From: Oryzias latipes
Lineage: Eukaryota; Chordata; Actinopteri; Beloniformes; Adrianichthyidae
DNA length: 64,000 nucleotides
Direction of reading: 5' to 3'
Assembly (NCBI RefSeq): GCF_002234675.1
Contig: NC_019881.2
Location: 15,806,494-15,870,493, forward strand
This document shows, piece after piece, positions 47,801 to 60,963 of the stretch. A program made the position numbers and the translations under genes. Every line of letters begins with the position of its first letter. Within the stretch, counting starts at the first letter, position 1. The notes beneath the pieces were generated by a model that was given only the letters and a program-made list of their open reading frames with translations, did no database searches and was not told the origin of the DNA.

Positions 47801-50800
47801 CATCTGCATGAGGCAGCAAAAACACAATAAAGAAAAAAGAAGAAAAAAATGGAACCAGATGAGGTGAAAAAGACAACACGAAACTCTACTGACAAAGCCA
47901 AACAAAAAGATCACAGTTGAGAAAATGCATACAGGAAGTTAGATGGATAAGGAAAGGGAGGAATCATGTGTGTTAGCTATTTCAACAAGGTAGGATCTTT
48001 CATTTCCTATGAATATCCTGGAGATATCAACATGAAACGCTTCACAGCTGCACAACGGAAACAGCGTCTCCTGTTGTGCTCTGACTTTTGTGAATCTTAA
48101 ATAGGAATGCATAGCTCAGTTATTCTGAGGTAACGCACACGTCTGCTCCTGCAGGTGTTTTCATCACCTTCTTTGCTTCAGTTTCTGAACGTTAGAGGCA
48201 GACTTTTTTATAAGAAAAAAGCATCTGTATTAAATATTAATTTTCCTTTTGGTATGTCAAATGATCCTTCAATTATTTAGCAATCATCCTGTTCCATCAA
48301 CTGACCAGACGAATGTCAAATTTAACATTTATAATGTGACTTAGCCTGACTTCCCATTCATTTACATTTAGTTACATTTAGTCATTCTTTTGCATAGAAA
48401 AAAATAGCTGAAACGTCAATATTGGTAAAGCATTATAGTTTTTATTTTTAGTTGTAGTTTTTCATTGAGATATTCCTAACTAATTTGATCTAAGAGAAAC
48501 ATATATAAAATATCATAAAAATGAAAATAAGTTGAAATTTAACTACCGTATCCAACTTAGTTTCAGCAAATTCTTTTTGAATTATTGCCGCTTTTTCTGG
48601 TCAGTTTAAATCCAGTCTGTTGTAGGAGAGTAGGATATCATTATGTTGGTGCGTAAAAATAAGAAATTTGGCATTGATAAAAAATGAAAAAGACCCAAAC
48701 ATAATGTGAACAATCTACAATTAAAACAAATGTTTAATTTAAGTTTATTCATGTTCAAAATGTGCAAAGATTAGGAGAAAAATTATGTAAAATCCATAAC
48801 AATTGCCCTATTTTACCCTCTATTCTTAAAAAGGAAGATCCATTTTGGTGCCAGGGCAGGGCTGCCAGAGATTAAGAGCTTATTATAACTCTGAGAGAGT
48901 TTATCTCCTGGATAAAAAACCACCAAGACTTCTTTTTCACAGTCTGGTTACTAATAGCTGCATGACAGCAGCCATGCATGGGCATAGCAGTTGAAGATAA
49001 CATATCTTTTTATTTACGGGCTAAGGATGTTGTTAAAGTCCCACTCTGATCATCTTATATAAGAAAAAGGCTGCATGTTAAAAACATCCAAAATACAGTT
49101 TTCTTCAGAAATAAACACTTTGATTAATTTTCTTACCGTAGTGCATGTAGCAGTTTCCTTTTGTTGGGTCTAGTTGAATTGCTCTCAGATAATATTTCTC
49201 TGCGTCTGTTCTCTGCCCCTTTAGAAAAAAACAAAACAAAAAAAAGACGCTCAAGTCATTTCAACTATCCTATTTCATGGTCACATGGGTTTTAATTCAC
49301 TTAATTTTGCAAGTCAAATATCATCTTTATTTTCTTGGTCTGAACAAGTAAAGATGTTGAATTTGTTAGTGAGTCTGTGAGTAAAAAAGACAACAACCTG
49401 AAAAGTCCAGTGCTCTTGTGAGCACACGGCTCATTCCCACAATTTCAGTTTCATGCTTCACCACTGATTGTTTCCATATTGCAAATAGATATATGACGCA
49501 AAAAGAAATGAGAGGGCCGGCTTACTTAGCGTCGCCTCATTAGCGTTTTCGCATGTCTGCAGCCGCTGAGAATGAATGCGTGAATATAGAGCCTGGAGAG
49601 CAGCCGGAATAGATTCGCTGACACTGCCTCTAAGACTTCAGATCAATCTTTTGTCCCATCATCAATCATTCAGGACATTCAGAGGAAGTTTCATATTGGA
49701 ACTGAAAGGGCAGGTTTTCCTTATTAACCACATCAGATAACAATTTTGCTATTTATTTGCCAATTTAAGGGTCACTGTAATTATGTTTTTGCAGGACTGA
49801 AAAGCATAATTACTAAGCTGTTTGCATAAAGAATTTAAAGTCAACTGCAATACAAATTGCTGAGGTTAAACTCATAGGTAAGTGTTGATTGGATGTAACT
49901 CACTTTTAAATCTGTGCCACTCTGTTGTTTCACCAGCAGATGGGACAAATGGCACAATAAACAGTCACCTTGGTTGGACTGATCCAATTTAGAGACACTT
50001 GCACTTGTTAGCTGAACAGATACATAACGATCTGATTTTAACTTTGTTACCATGTAAAAATAAAGTAAAAGGTCACTTTGAAGGATAATAAGTAGTGTAG
50101 GGACATATTTTGGGGTGAACCACAGAGCAAGACTTTAGTCTGACCTTTCATTCCCCTGTCTGCTTTGGCAATTGACTCCAGAAGGACAGCCAAAATTGGA
50201 GTGATTCAATAAGGAAGCAGAGCAATTACATTATAATCCCGTCCACTGGCCTTTTGTCTAAACTCCATCCAATCTTCCGATTCTTGAGCCTTGAAGAATT
50301 TGCGTGAATTTGGAACCCCAAGCCAGAGGGAGCAGGACAGACATCTGGCCACACGGGTGGAGTCCAATTTGAACCTTCCTTTTATAATATTGAATGTCGT
50401 CACATACATGGGTTAAGGACTGCCGCTCCGAGCACTGAGGTTTGTGAAACTCATAATGAGGTACTGTGACTTAGCTGGAGGATAAGGAAGGAGGGAGCTC
50501 AAACGATACCAAGAGGTGGAAAGTTTAAACCTAAACTTGACTCAGCTGCAAAAACAGCTGATCTCCTGTGTTTTTGTTATTGTAGAAAACCGATGTGAGA
50601 CGGATATTTAAGAGATATTAGGAAGACTGGAGAAACTTTTCAACTAAAGAAGTCTGTTCAAATATCATAAAACAATAATTAATTGCAGTCAATGAAGAGA
50701 TCAGTCCATGATCACTGTTACCACTGTTTTCTATTCAATAAAAGTTGATGTTAAACACCTTTATTACAGCAACAGTGTTTGCCCATGGGTTTCTGATCAG

Positions 50801-53800
50801 TGCTTCACTTTAATGTTCCATCACTTAGCCATTGTTCATTATCCACCATTCGATTCTGTCCCTTCATCCCATGTTACGGCCCCTGGCCTTTTTGTGTGTA
50901 TATGTGTGTGTATGTGTGTGTGTCTTTGTGTGTGCTTTACAGAAGCCTCCACCACACCATCTGACTTCACCTCCTGCAGGAGATGATTGCGGCCTCCTTC
51001 CCTCCTCCAATCACCAGGCTGGGCGGGAAGCATAAAAGCCTCAAGCAACCCCTGTTCCAGTGGCAGCTGAATTCCTGGGAGGAATCTGTTTTATCAGCTG
51101 GCCCCTGTTTTCAGACTCGGCATTAGAAACCTGTGGAAACTGCCAGGTTTTCCCTCTGCGTGTGATCTTTGTTTTTGATTATGCTTTATGCCTTGGCGAT
51201 GTCCCTCAAGTTTAAGTTCCTCTTTGGTTTTGTTATTTATTGCATTAGTGCCTGAGCTTTAAGCTTGTTACTTTCTTTCACCTTTGCAGCTGTCAATCAA
51301 ATAAACGGCCGCACTGACAGTCTTTAACCCTTACCGGCTTAAATTTATCTTTTTTATGTTACTTATTTTCTCCCTCCCTTGGGGTGGGATGTAATATCCC
51401 ACATGGGAACGCCTGTCTGGGGCCACATTAGGATTTTTGAATGTACTGTGGGTGCCTGCTGCAGGGACATACTGTGATGGACAGGAGTTTTCCATAAGTG
51501 AGGTGAGCAGGGATATGGTCAGGCTTGGTTCTGAGGGATTCTCTGTACCAGTGGGCTGCGTCCTCAAGCCGGTTCAGCCTCATGTAAGCCTCTCCTGAAA
51601 CAGATTAAAATGCATTGCTTGAAATTCAGTTTATAATTTGTTTTTATTTTGATTTTCAAAGATATTTTGCAGAAGGTTCCCACGAAGCAGAGATAATCTG
51701 ACATCACAAATCCTTCTTATACAAGCGAAACCTGTGTCATCGGTGTGTATGAATGTACATAATTCTTGACATTTGGCAAGTCATTTACTTCCTGTTAACC
51801 TTCTTTCTGCTGTTGTGCATATTTGTTAACATTTAATGTTATTCCTACATGAATCAACTATTGTTGTTTTGTTTTTTTATGGTGATCCTACAACCTTTGT
51901 TTCTAGTTCACCGTGTAATCTTAAATCTGTTTCTTACTACTTACTTACAGCTGTAATAGCTCCCAGGATTTACTGTTACAGTAGATTATGGTAGAAAAAG
52001 CAAAGAAAATTGTGCCAAACTACCAGAATAAGCCATGTTTAATGATAGTCTACAATTCCCAGTAATCCTCGATCTTTGGTTTATGGGGTATCAGAAGGAC
52101 TTAATTATGCAACTACATTTAATATGGTTACATAAATAAATACTTTGGTTGTACCTTATGATTACACTTTACCCCTTCTTGAGAAAAAGGATGGGCTGAT
52201 GTCATCTGCTCCTATAACGTGTCCTCTAGCCGTGGGGACATTACCAAACACTGAGGTTCATCAGCCCCTCCCTCCATCTGTCTAAAAAAGTCAAGTTCAT
52301 GCTGACTTTCTCCTGCCGTGTCAACAATGTCATTAAGGTTCTAATAAAGTTATTAGCTTTACAAAAACAAACAAGGAAATGTTATTAATGATACGGATCA
52401 GCTTCTAAAGTGCACCTTTGCACACATTTAAGATTTAAGGCAATGTTAAAGTCATCTTCTGATCTATTGTAAAAGCATTCCCAGTGGTGTTTTAATAATA
52501 ATTATGCAGTTTTTACGCCAAATCCCAAAAAACTGTGTTGTTTTCTAGGACATGGTTTCTGCAGAGCTGCAAAATTCACCTCTGAGTTGTGGGCGGGACT
52601 TTTGGCACAGCGTGAGGCTAACATCATTTCCCATCATTCCTTTTTTTCCACTCTCTCTCACACTCTCAACCTAACACTACCAATGTAACAAAAAATGGCG
52701 AGCAATTTTGGAGCTATCCAGCCGGGCAGATGCCAGTCCGAAGGAGGAAAACGAATACGTACATGGATGTATTTGTTTGCAAGTGGATGCATCAGAACTT
52801 TTGGCTCACCTACGTCACTGCTTCAAGCTTTTTCCCACAGTGTGTTTCATTTGTCTGCTTCTGATTCACAACAATTTGAAAAAAAGAGATACTCAAAAAT
52901 GTAATTTTAAACCTAATTGGCATAACATGTGTCCTCCATAATAAGAAAAATGCTAAAAAATAACACCAAAAATAGTTTTTTTATTGGAGTGGGTCTTTAC
53001 TGACCAGTTCTTTTCTTCAGAAGTAACTTTGTATTCAAAAGTTAACACAGCCCAGTTTCTGCAAACATAAAGCACCAGATTCAGATTCAGAAATAAAGCA
53101 AGAACTCACCGATCATGTTGAAAAGGCTGTGTGGTGCAAACTGACGGGGCATTTTCTGCACCGCTTTGTTGTAAAAAGACAGAGCTTCCTGCAGATGAAA
53201 GAAGAACTCAGATGAGGAAAATAACTTTTAAGATTTAGATCTTGTAAAATGACAGATTTTTAATGGACTTGACCTACTTAAAGGGAGATAAACCTTCACT
53301 TAACAACAAAATTAACTGTTTTAGTTCAAGCTAGTTTACTCACATAAAAGATTTGAAAGCACATTTTAGCAAAAACACATTTTCAGCTAACCTTTTTGGT
53401 TCCTCCTGACAAAAAATTGGATTCACTGACCTCATGGTGACCCTGTTCATGCAGGAGTTTTCCCAGGTTATACAGGCAGCTGGTGACGGAGGTCTTGTGT
53501 GCATGGGGATCCTTTAAGTTTTCATCAGGGATGTCGGCACAAGTAAGGAAGGTGCGTTTGGCCTCTTCCAGATTTCCCCAATTCATCAGGATAATTCCTG
53601 TGTTCAAGTAGGCGGCTGTGAGGCAAAAACAAAAGGTATCAATCAAACAACCTGCAGTACAAGAGAAGAAAAAAAAACTAAAACCCACTTTTACCATCTA
53701 AAGGTTTTAAAATATGCTTGCAAATGCATAGGATGATTAAGATGGGGAGCGCACATTTATTATTTCTTTTTTACAGAGAATATGGGAAACTCAAAGAAAA

Positions 53801-56266
53801 AAAGACAAATAAAAACCCAATTATGGTTCATTTAAACAAAAAAAGAGAAACTGGCCAAGTTTTTCAGAAAACTCTCTTTGTATCTGTAAACTGCAGATTA
53901 AATCTCCTAGGCAAATACTGGGGTGGGACCTTCAATCAATTCTCTGTAATAATTGATATTCAAAAAGCCATATGGTTTAAAAACATCCAATTCAGCGACG
54001 TGTACCCAACACCAAGTTTAAAAAAAAAAACTAGATTAAACATAAGTGACGCGTCTAAGAATAAACTCATCTAATGAGACTATACTTACACGCCAGAGTC
54101 GGTCGACTGCTAATGGCGAGTTTGTAATAATGCAGCGCTTCAGGGAAACGCTCGTTCTCCTGCAGCAGCAGACCCCTGATAGAAAAGGGAAAAAAATAAA
54201 TAAATAAATAAAGTACTTGGTTTCCTTTAACTTTCATGCAAAACCTCACAAAATTCTTTCTTTTTGATGCATTTGTGGCTTCCAGACATCCCCAATGTCA
54301 CTGAAGTTTGATATAACAGCAAATCCTCTGATATCTTGGCACTTTTTGACATCCACCTTTGCAGGATTAGCTATAGCTTCCCAATCTCCTTAAACCTCTG
54401 CCAACCATGACCAATCAAATCTGTAGCATTGGGTACAAAGAGCCTGAAAGGAGGAGCAGTTATTTCCTTTCTGTCACTTTCCTGATCCAGCACCTCTTTT
54501 TTTCTTTTCTTTTATTTCTCTTTCTGCCTGTGTTTCTCAGTTTGCAGAAGCAGCAGCTTCCTCACAATCCAAGTCAGGAATAAAAACTTGTCAAATAGAG
54601 AAGGTACACTCACAGGTTATACAGCATGTCAGCCATGTTTCCTCGGTATTGCAGAGCATTTCTGTATGCCTTCTCCGCCTCCGCCATCTTGCCCTGGTTC
54701 TTCAGAACATTTCCTAAGTTGCCCCAGGCTGCATGAGACACATGGCAGTCAAGATGCATGAACACCTATGAATAATTAACTCGAAATCACTGCTTAACAT
54801 CACAGTGGATACAAGCACAACTTAAAGACCCACTCCAATAAAAAAAAATTGCGGTTTGGGTGTTTTTAACATCCTCTTGTGGCATTTTTTTCTCATGATG
54901 GAGTAAATATATAGAGAAAATTAAGATTAAAATAGTATTTCTGAGTATTTCTTTATTCAAATCATTGTGAATCAGGGGCTGACAAAAAGCTTGTAGCAGT
55001 GACCTTGGTGCTACAATTGGCGGGCCACGAGCTCCCTGCTCCGCTTCATTCTGATGCATCCACTTGCTGACAAATAGATCCATGTATGTCTTCATTTCTC
55101 TCGTCCAAGGTGACATCTGACTCAAAACTTTCCCCGCTAATGTTTGGTTGGGGCTATAAAGGAGAGCGTGCAAACAGATGGATGATGGGAAATAGAGGCA
55201 GGCTTACTCAACGATCCACGATCAACGGTCCTCCCCAGAACTCTGAGAAAATTTTCTAATGAACTACAGACACTCTGCAGAAACTATGTCCTAAGAAACA
55301 AACAGAATTTTCGATATTTTTCGATATTTTTCTGAAAACGCATAATTATTATTAAAAGACCACTGGGAATGCTCTGAAAATAGATCAAAAAGTGATTGGA
55401 GTGGGACTTTAAGACACGACTTTAGCTCCTTTGTTACCTTTTGCAGGGTTCACTTTAATTCCAGACTTGTAGAGATTCTCCTCATTGTTCCAATCTTTGT
55501 TTCTTTGAACTGTTCTGAGCCCATTCAACAACACAAGACCCATGCACAAACACAGCATTACAGTCTTGAACCCTCTAGTCCTTAGTCTCACATACAATGT
55601 TCGAGCACCGGCAGCAACCAAAATGCAAAAGCCAATACTGGGGATGTAAAGTACCCGTTCTGCAATCACAAAACCTACGTAGAAGAAGAGGTTGGTGGCC
55701 GGGATGAAAGGCAATGTCAACATGCCCAGACAAAACAGCACTATGCTTTCAGTGGGGGGCAGGGATGTTGGTGGAGAGCAATGACTGTGTTCACCTGACC
55801 CATTTAGGGTCATCTTGGTATGTTCTGAGTTTTGATGTGTTTCAGAGGGGTGGTAGCCATTCCCGTTGGTGACAGATTTCCCATTTGCTACATGCTCTTT
55901 TCCATTGGACTCCTTTGCTGGAGAAACTGGAACTCTAAGACCAACCAAACCCAGTAGGATAAATCCACCATAAAAGGCAACCGTGTGGAGGTTCCTCCAG
56001 TCAGCAAAGGACTTCACCAATGGCACTGCATCCATGGACCAATCGAAACTGAGCTTGTCTGGGCAGAGGAGTAGCCAAGTGTTGGCAGCAGGTAGGTATA
56101 AAAATGTGAGCATTCTTGTAAGAAAATGTGGTGAGTCCGCCGCTGGGTTATCAGAGTTGGAGAAGTTAGGAGGCTTGTTTCCCATCCAGTAGAGTCGAGC
56201 TGACAGTAGAAAGGCCCCCCACGAGGCCAACATACCGAGACTCAACAACACACGGAGGTTCCTTCT
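41891..56266 (-). CDS. tmtc2: Protein O-mannosyl-transferase TMTC2, 5' exons outside the window
   Basis: Ten coding exons on the minus strand: 55438-56266, 54614-54728, 54090-54175, 53431-53615, 53110-53188, 51473-51594, 49137-49218, 46292-46406, 44499-44562 and 41891-42088. They join in phase to 624 aa plus stop, about three quarters of the human protein (836 aa). TMTC proteins sit in the ER membrane and mannosylate cadherin domains. The large exon has the family signature ARLYWMGNKPPNFSNSDNPA, a variable Asn/Ser-rich loop, and the membrane segments around FIPATNLFFYVGFVIAERVL. The following exons encode the lumenal TPR array, for example SAYLNTGIILMNWGNLEEA and ALMNLGAILHLNGKLSEAE, ending in LRKLWNIMERQG. 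Matches TMTC2 rather than TMTC1/3/4. Whether it is the fish a or b copy cannot be told. The N-terminal exons (GT-C active-site loop) are not seen in 56.3-64 kb. Confidence 0.96.
42881..43446 (+). mobile_element. MITE, TGCTACGTTCACAC family, best-preserved copy
   Basis: Left end TGCTACGTTCACACTGG; right end, reversed, TGCTACATACACACCAGG. These give inverted ends of about 17 bp with few differences. About 566 bp and non-coding, in the last intron of tmtc2. hAT-like ancestry is a guess from the size and end type. Confidence 0.75.
44053..44065. repeat. Poly-C tract
   Basis: A run of about 12-13 C on the plus strand, in the last intron of tmtc2. Confidence 0.9.
47137..47460 (-). mobile_element. 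tRNA-derived SINE, reverse orientation, in tmtc2 intron
   Basis: Read on the minus strand it has a B-box, CAGGGTTCAATTCCC, the block GGGCAAGACCGTTAACG, a CCTTGGTCAGAGGGACCAT-like middle and a 3' end CTTTGAGTCTCTGGAAAAGC running into an (ATT)n tail at 47137-47158. It is related to the SINE at 34284. Confidence 0.7.
49033..49061 (+). mobile_element. Terminal fragment of the AAAGACCCACTCC repeat family
   Basis: TTAAAGTCCCACTCTGATCATC matches the family's left end, but the body is absent. It lies close to the tmtc2 exon at 49137-49218. Confidence 0.55.
50897..50934. repeat. (TG)n-rich microsatellite
   Basis: An interrupted TG repeat on the plus strand in a tmtc2 intron. Open frames across it on both strands are artefacts. 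Confidence 0.85.
52445..53000 (-). mobile_element. Copy of the AAAGACCCACTCC repeat family, reverse orientation
   Basis: Starts TTAAAGTCATCTTCTGATC and ends TTATTGGAGTGGGTCTTTA, the mirror of the copy at 54822. The interior 'AGTTGTGGGCGGGACT' and 'AAATGGCGAGCAATTTTGG' blocks are shared in reverse. It lies in a tmtc2 intron near the exon at 53110. Confidence 0.8.
54822..55413 (+). mobile_element. Reference copy of the AAAGACCCACTCC repeat family
   Basis: Left end TTAAAGACCCACTCCAATAA; right end GATTGGAGTGGGACTTTAAG. The ends form inverted repeats of about 15-18 bp. The copy is about 590 bp long and lies 25 bases from the tmtc2 exon starting at 55438. The minus-strand open frame inside it is not a gene. 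Confidence 0.85.
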
Positions 56267-56372
56267 CTGAAAAAGAAAGAGAAGAGGCAGTCAGTAAATG
56301 TTTGTAACATTCTGGTTTTAAAAAGTACAGTCAATTTCAGTGCAAGGATTTTATATGTTGATAGTAAACAGC

Positions 56373-56470
56373 CATCCATCCATCTACAGAACCTGCAGAA
56401 TCCCTTTTGGGGTCACGGGGCTGTTGGAGCAAACCTAGCTACTGTTGGGCGAAGAGAGAGTAAACCAGAA
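56373..56470 (-). mobile_element. Retroposon tail fragment
   Basis: CATCCATCCATCTACAG with the following 'TTTTGGGGTCACGGGGCTGTTGGAGC' is the reverse of the fish retroposon tail ending in TGGATGG, as at 7.8 kb. Confidence 0.45.
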
Positions 56471-57204
56471 ACAAGTTCCCAATTTAGGAAAACAAACCAA
56501 AGCATCCTCATTCTTCATCCACACTGGTTACAATTCACACAGTTCCCCGCAATGTTGCCATTTTCTTAAAAAATCAAAAGTCCGAAACAAAAGCTTAGTG
56601 CTGATATGAGAGCGGAGGAAAACTTGGGAGTGATAAAAGATGCTCTTGGACAGCTGTGCAGTATCCCGGTTTCCACTTTCAATAAACAACAAAATGAGGG
56701 TTTATATAAGCAATAATCATGTCGGCCCAAGTAGATTTAGTGCACTCTTATATTTGGACTGTAAATATATTTTCCAGCATCAATGAGGTTTTTTATGGGT
56801 CAATGGAGAAGCCCCAAAATGGAAATGAAAGAGACATCATAAAACCTTAGCAACTTTCACAACAATGGCAATCAACACTCCCTTTAGTTTTGACCTGTGG
56901 TCAACTTTGAAGAATACTTAAACCTTGAGAGGCTTTGCTGTAAAGTCCTTTCCTGAAGCCTGTCAGAACTCCTGTAAATGTGACTGATAATCAGCTTAGA
57001 ATTTATTATGTTGGTATGTGGATGCTGTTTAAATCTTATAGGAGCTTTAATTCTGGAACATAATCACAATTAGGTCCTATGTAACATTGCACCTTAATAT
57101 TTCCCACTTCAATTAGACACAGTCAAGACTATTGTCTGATTGACCCTTGGCTGTTTTGAAATGAAAGAGGAAGAATGTTTTTTACTTGAAGCAATTTTGA
57201 ACTT

Positions 57205-57661
57205 TTAAAGTCTTTTGATCTGTTGCAGAAGCGTTGTGAGTGGTGTTTTAATGATAATTGTGCTGTTTTTAGCCACCGTGGTGCAGCGGTAGGGCGGTCG
57301 ACCCATAATCGTAAGATTTCAGGTTCGATTCCCGCCTTGCACGCCCATGAGTCGAAGTGTCCTTGGGCAAGACACTGAACCCCACCTTGCCTCTGGTGGT
57401 AGGCGGGCGCCTGTGTTTGGCAGCGGAGCGGCCACCAGTGTGTGAATGGGTGAATGGGTCTGTGACTGTAAAGCGCTTTGTCCTTTAGGAAGAAAGGCGC
57501 TATATAAGTATACGCCATTTACCATTTATTTGAATAAAAAAATACCCAGAAAGGTAATTTTAAGCTTAATTTTCTTTATATATGTTCTCCTTCAAAAGGA
57601 AAATGCCACAAAACGTCTTTAAAACACCAGAAACATGATTTTCATTGGAGTGGGTCTTTAA
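57205..57661 (-). mobile_element. AAAGACCCACTCC-family MITE carrying a nested SINE
   Basis: The left end TTTTAAAGTCTTTTGATCTG and right end TTCATTGGAGTGGGTCTTTA are family termini. The middle of the element is replaced or interrupted by the SINE at 57273-57528, and only about 200 bp of MITE sequence remains. Confidence 0.7.
57273..57528 (+). mobile_element. tRNA-derived SINE nested in a MITE
   Basis: Clear polymerase III promoter: A-box TGGTGCAGCGG and B-box GGTTCGATTCC. Then GTCCTTGGGCAAGACACTGA, GTGTGAATGGGTGAATGGG, GTAAAGCGCTTTGTCC and a 3' end GCGCTATATAAG ... CCATTTACCATTTA. It is well preserved, so it is younger than the MITE around it. Not a real tRNA gene. Confidence 0.85.
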
Positions 57662-58969
57662 GGGATGATTTGTTACATTTTCAGGGCACCAAAAGCAGGA
57701 CATCTAGCACAAGCTTTATTTCGTTTTCTATCAAATCTGATGTCAGTCTTCTTCCATGGCACAATGAGGGGCTTTAATGGGGCAATTTTTGTTTAATTTT
57801 GCTTGTTTATTCAATCACATTATACGCTCATTTATTAAACGGTAATTAAATACTTTACTCTCCTGCTGTCAAGAAAAATGTTGGTGTCTGAGACATTTTG
57901 CTGAGCTTTCACCCAGAAGTGCTTGATATTTATGCTCCTCTCCTCCCTCTGATCTAAACAAAACATAACAATCAGTGATTATCACAGATTCCCCAAACTT
58001 CCTACTTTCTTAGCCCATTTATTCTCTCGCCAAGAATTAACTCTGCTTGAACCTCTTTGAAGGGGAACAAAGGCTCAGAGAGTTCACACGAGTGAACCGA
58101 CACACAATACAAGTTCTGTTTAGTGAAAGTAGAAAGCTTTAGAGATATTTTCAAACATTTATTGTTGCAAATTTGTATGCTTTGGCTTTGACAATATTGC
58201 ATTCAGTCAATGCTTTTTAATCTCTCCTGTGATAAGGCAATACTTACAAAAACCACTCCACCGCAAGCCAAGAACAAATCGCTTGTCTCTGTTACAGAGA
58301 GCATGCTTATGAACGCCAGTCTAACTGAAACCATAGGTTGTGCATAAATCGTCCCTTAAAGCATTAGACTAAGAGGTTTACCACGAACCTTGACCTAGTG
58401 GTGACAGTCTAATTGTTCTACTCTAATCCAAGATGGAAAAAAACTTTGTTCAGGAAAAGTTGACTTCAACAAAAGCGTAGTGCAGATAATTCCAGAAAGT
58501 CAATACTTGGATTGAAAACAAATGCAAACTTCAACATTATGGAGGTGAATAGACTGTGGTAAGGGGAAAAAAGGGGAAAAATTGGATATTGACTTGGAGG
58601 CTCAAAGGTGGTACATAAAGAAGAAGTGAGAGTGCATAGTACACAGAAAAGGAATGTTTTTTATTGATGGATGAGCCTGTCAAATAAGGAAACTGTTAGG
58701 AAATCCAATTTAGCTTGGTATTGGAAGATGAGTCAATTCAGACTCATTCCGGGCATTTAAGCAAATAAGCTTTATTCTGGTCCCCACTGTCTTGTCTATT
58801 TCTAAATTGTTCTTAAATTGACTTTTCAAGAATAGAATCAACTTCTAGCTCTCATTTCTAACGATGAAGGACTAGAACAGTCAACGCAACCTTCCAAGCA
58901 GATCTGTTTGAAAGCCTAAAGGTAAGTCAGAAAGAAGATTGGGAAACAACCTTGCGCTTAATTCCCACC

Positions 58970-59400
58970 TGGTGTGTGTTGTGAGTTCAAGAAAACAATA
59001 TAAACAGTTTCATGAACACCCATTGTGTTCACATCGGACCATTGCTCCCACAAGCAGGGAGTGGCTTCTTTTCTTTTTCTGCTGTTTACTAGCACATGCC
59101 TGCCACATAGGGTTGGAAGAGACTTGGTGTGAAAGGTAGAAGCGGTGCAAATCTTGTTAATCTTGCTCATGTTTACAACGGTTGGTACTTCTATGTTTCG
59201 AAAAGGACGCCATCTATAAGTCACTCTCAAATTCAAGTCCCTTATTGGTCAACGTTCAGCTGTTTCACGTTTTAGCAGTTGGAAGTTCCAGTGCGCGATC
59301 AATGAACGCTCGATCTGTAAGTAGACCCCAAGAATGGACTTAAAACTTTGCACAGGGACGCACAAACACCAGAGTTTTGAATGCTAAAGCCTGAAATGCG
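58970..59400. mobile_element. Worn copy of the TGCTACGTTCACAC MITE family
   Basis: Shares 'GGTTGGAAGAGACTTGGTGTGAAA', 'CAAGTCCCTTATTGGTCAA' and 'TTTGCACAGGGACGC' type blocks with the 6.9 kb and 14.4 kb copies. Boundaries are approximate. Confidence 0.45.
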
Positions 59401-60963
59401 CTTATATACTGTATGTATTTGTATAGACTTTTCTTTGAAAGTGGCCAATTGAGTGCGAGTTGCCGTGGCCAGTATAAATGTAACATTGAAGGAGAATTAT
59501 TTTTTTAAGCACAAACTCAAAAACTTGCTTTTTTTGAAAGACTAAAAGAAAATTTGTTAAAATGTTTTAGCCAAAAGAAAGCACACAGTAAAAGTTCTTG
59601 CTTTATTCAATTTTTTACTGTAGTTTAGCTATGGAAGAAGAGCAAACGACACTGAAAAACAGCTTTTCATGCAGTGACAGATAGGATGGACATGGAAAAC
59701 AGTTATTCAAATAAATTGCACTTTAATATAAAAAATATTGGCATTAAAATGTTTTGGTAAAACGTTTTTGTTTCCTAGTTGCATCATTATCTTTATATAC
59801 ATTCACAGATTTAGTTTTCTAAATCAACATTCATACTGTGCAGCCAAGTTTTTACGAGTGAGTGATGATGGTTTAGCATTGGGGAAGGTAAGACAGTAAC
59901 TTATGTGTTTAAAGCAATCGAGTTGCCCTATATTATTACACTTCCCAGCATAAATGTTTGACAATTTATTTTTTCTAAAGTTTCGGCATCTTAATCTGAG
60001 ATATATTTAAAATTATATATAATTGTAATTAATGAATGAATGAATTAATTAATTAATTGTAATTGATTCCCATTATGCCTTAAACAGAGGTAAAAACCAT
60101 CAATAACTCTTGACCCCAACTCTAACTACTTACTGTAAATTACATTTTGTCTGAGTTTACATCAGTCATTGTAAAAGATTTATGGAAAAAGATTATTTGA
60201 ACAAACTCCTTTTCCTGGGGTTGTGCCAGACAACCTTTGAAGTTAATTTTGACAACCAGCATATTAAATCATAAATTTGAGCAAAATGCTATCTACACCC
60301 CCTCATCATACACTCTACTTTCAGTTCAGGAGCATTGAAAAACACATAAATGCTGCTGCTCTTTCAGTTTGGAATATTTTTGTGGTTATAGTCTTGGCTT
60401 TGAGCAAAAAAGAAAGCATCGTCATTATTCATAATTAACATGATAGCTTTAAGTCAATATACAGCCTTTCCGATATGCACAAAAAAATCTAGTAAAAACA
60501 AAGAAAGAACTATAAGATTGTACAAAAAGAGACTCTTAGCATATTAGTATCATTGGAGCAGCCAGATTTTGTTAGTTGCTGTGACTGCTGCTTCTCCCAC
60601 TTGGGTGTGCCAGTTTGGCGTGGCTTGTTTTGAGTGATGTAACAATAGTGACGTGTATTTTTATTTTTTGTTCTGCAGAACAAGTACCTGCTAAAAAAAA
60701 CAGTAAATGTACAGAGAAAAGACTGAATAGTACATAACTTTATTGTTTGGAAAAAAAATCTAAATAAAAGTGATGAAGACTAAAAAATAAATCTAAAGGG
60801 ATATAAATTGTGTTAGTTTGTCATTCATCCACGGCAGCAAAGAACCAGTAACGCTGTCTCAGAGAGGCTTTAGAAACAGTTTTCACATCTTATGTGACTG
60901 TAGAATAACTAAAATAATCATAGAACAAAATGAGAAAAATAATAAGGTAATAAACATTAAACT

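Noticed and set aside
55983..56192. Plus-strand 69-codon frame
   Set aside because: Shadow of the large tmtc2 exon on the opposite strand.
57273..57345. Possible tRNA gene
   Set aside because: A- and B-boxes are present, but the sequence runs straight into a SINE body and does not fold as a full tRNA.
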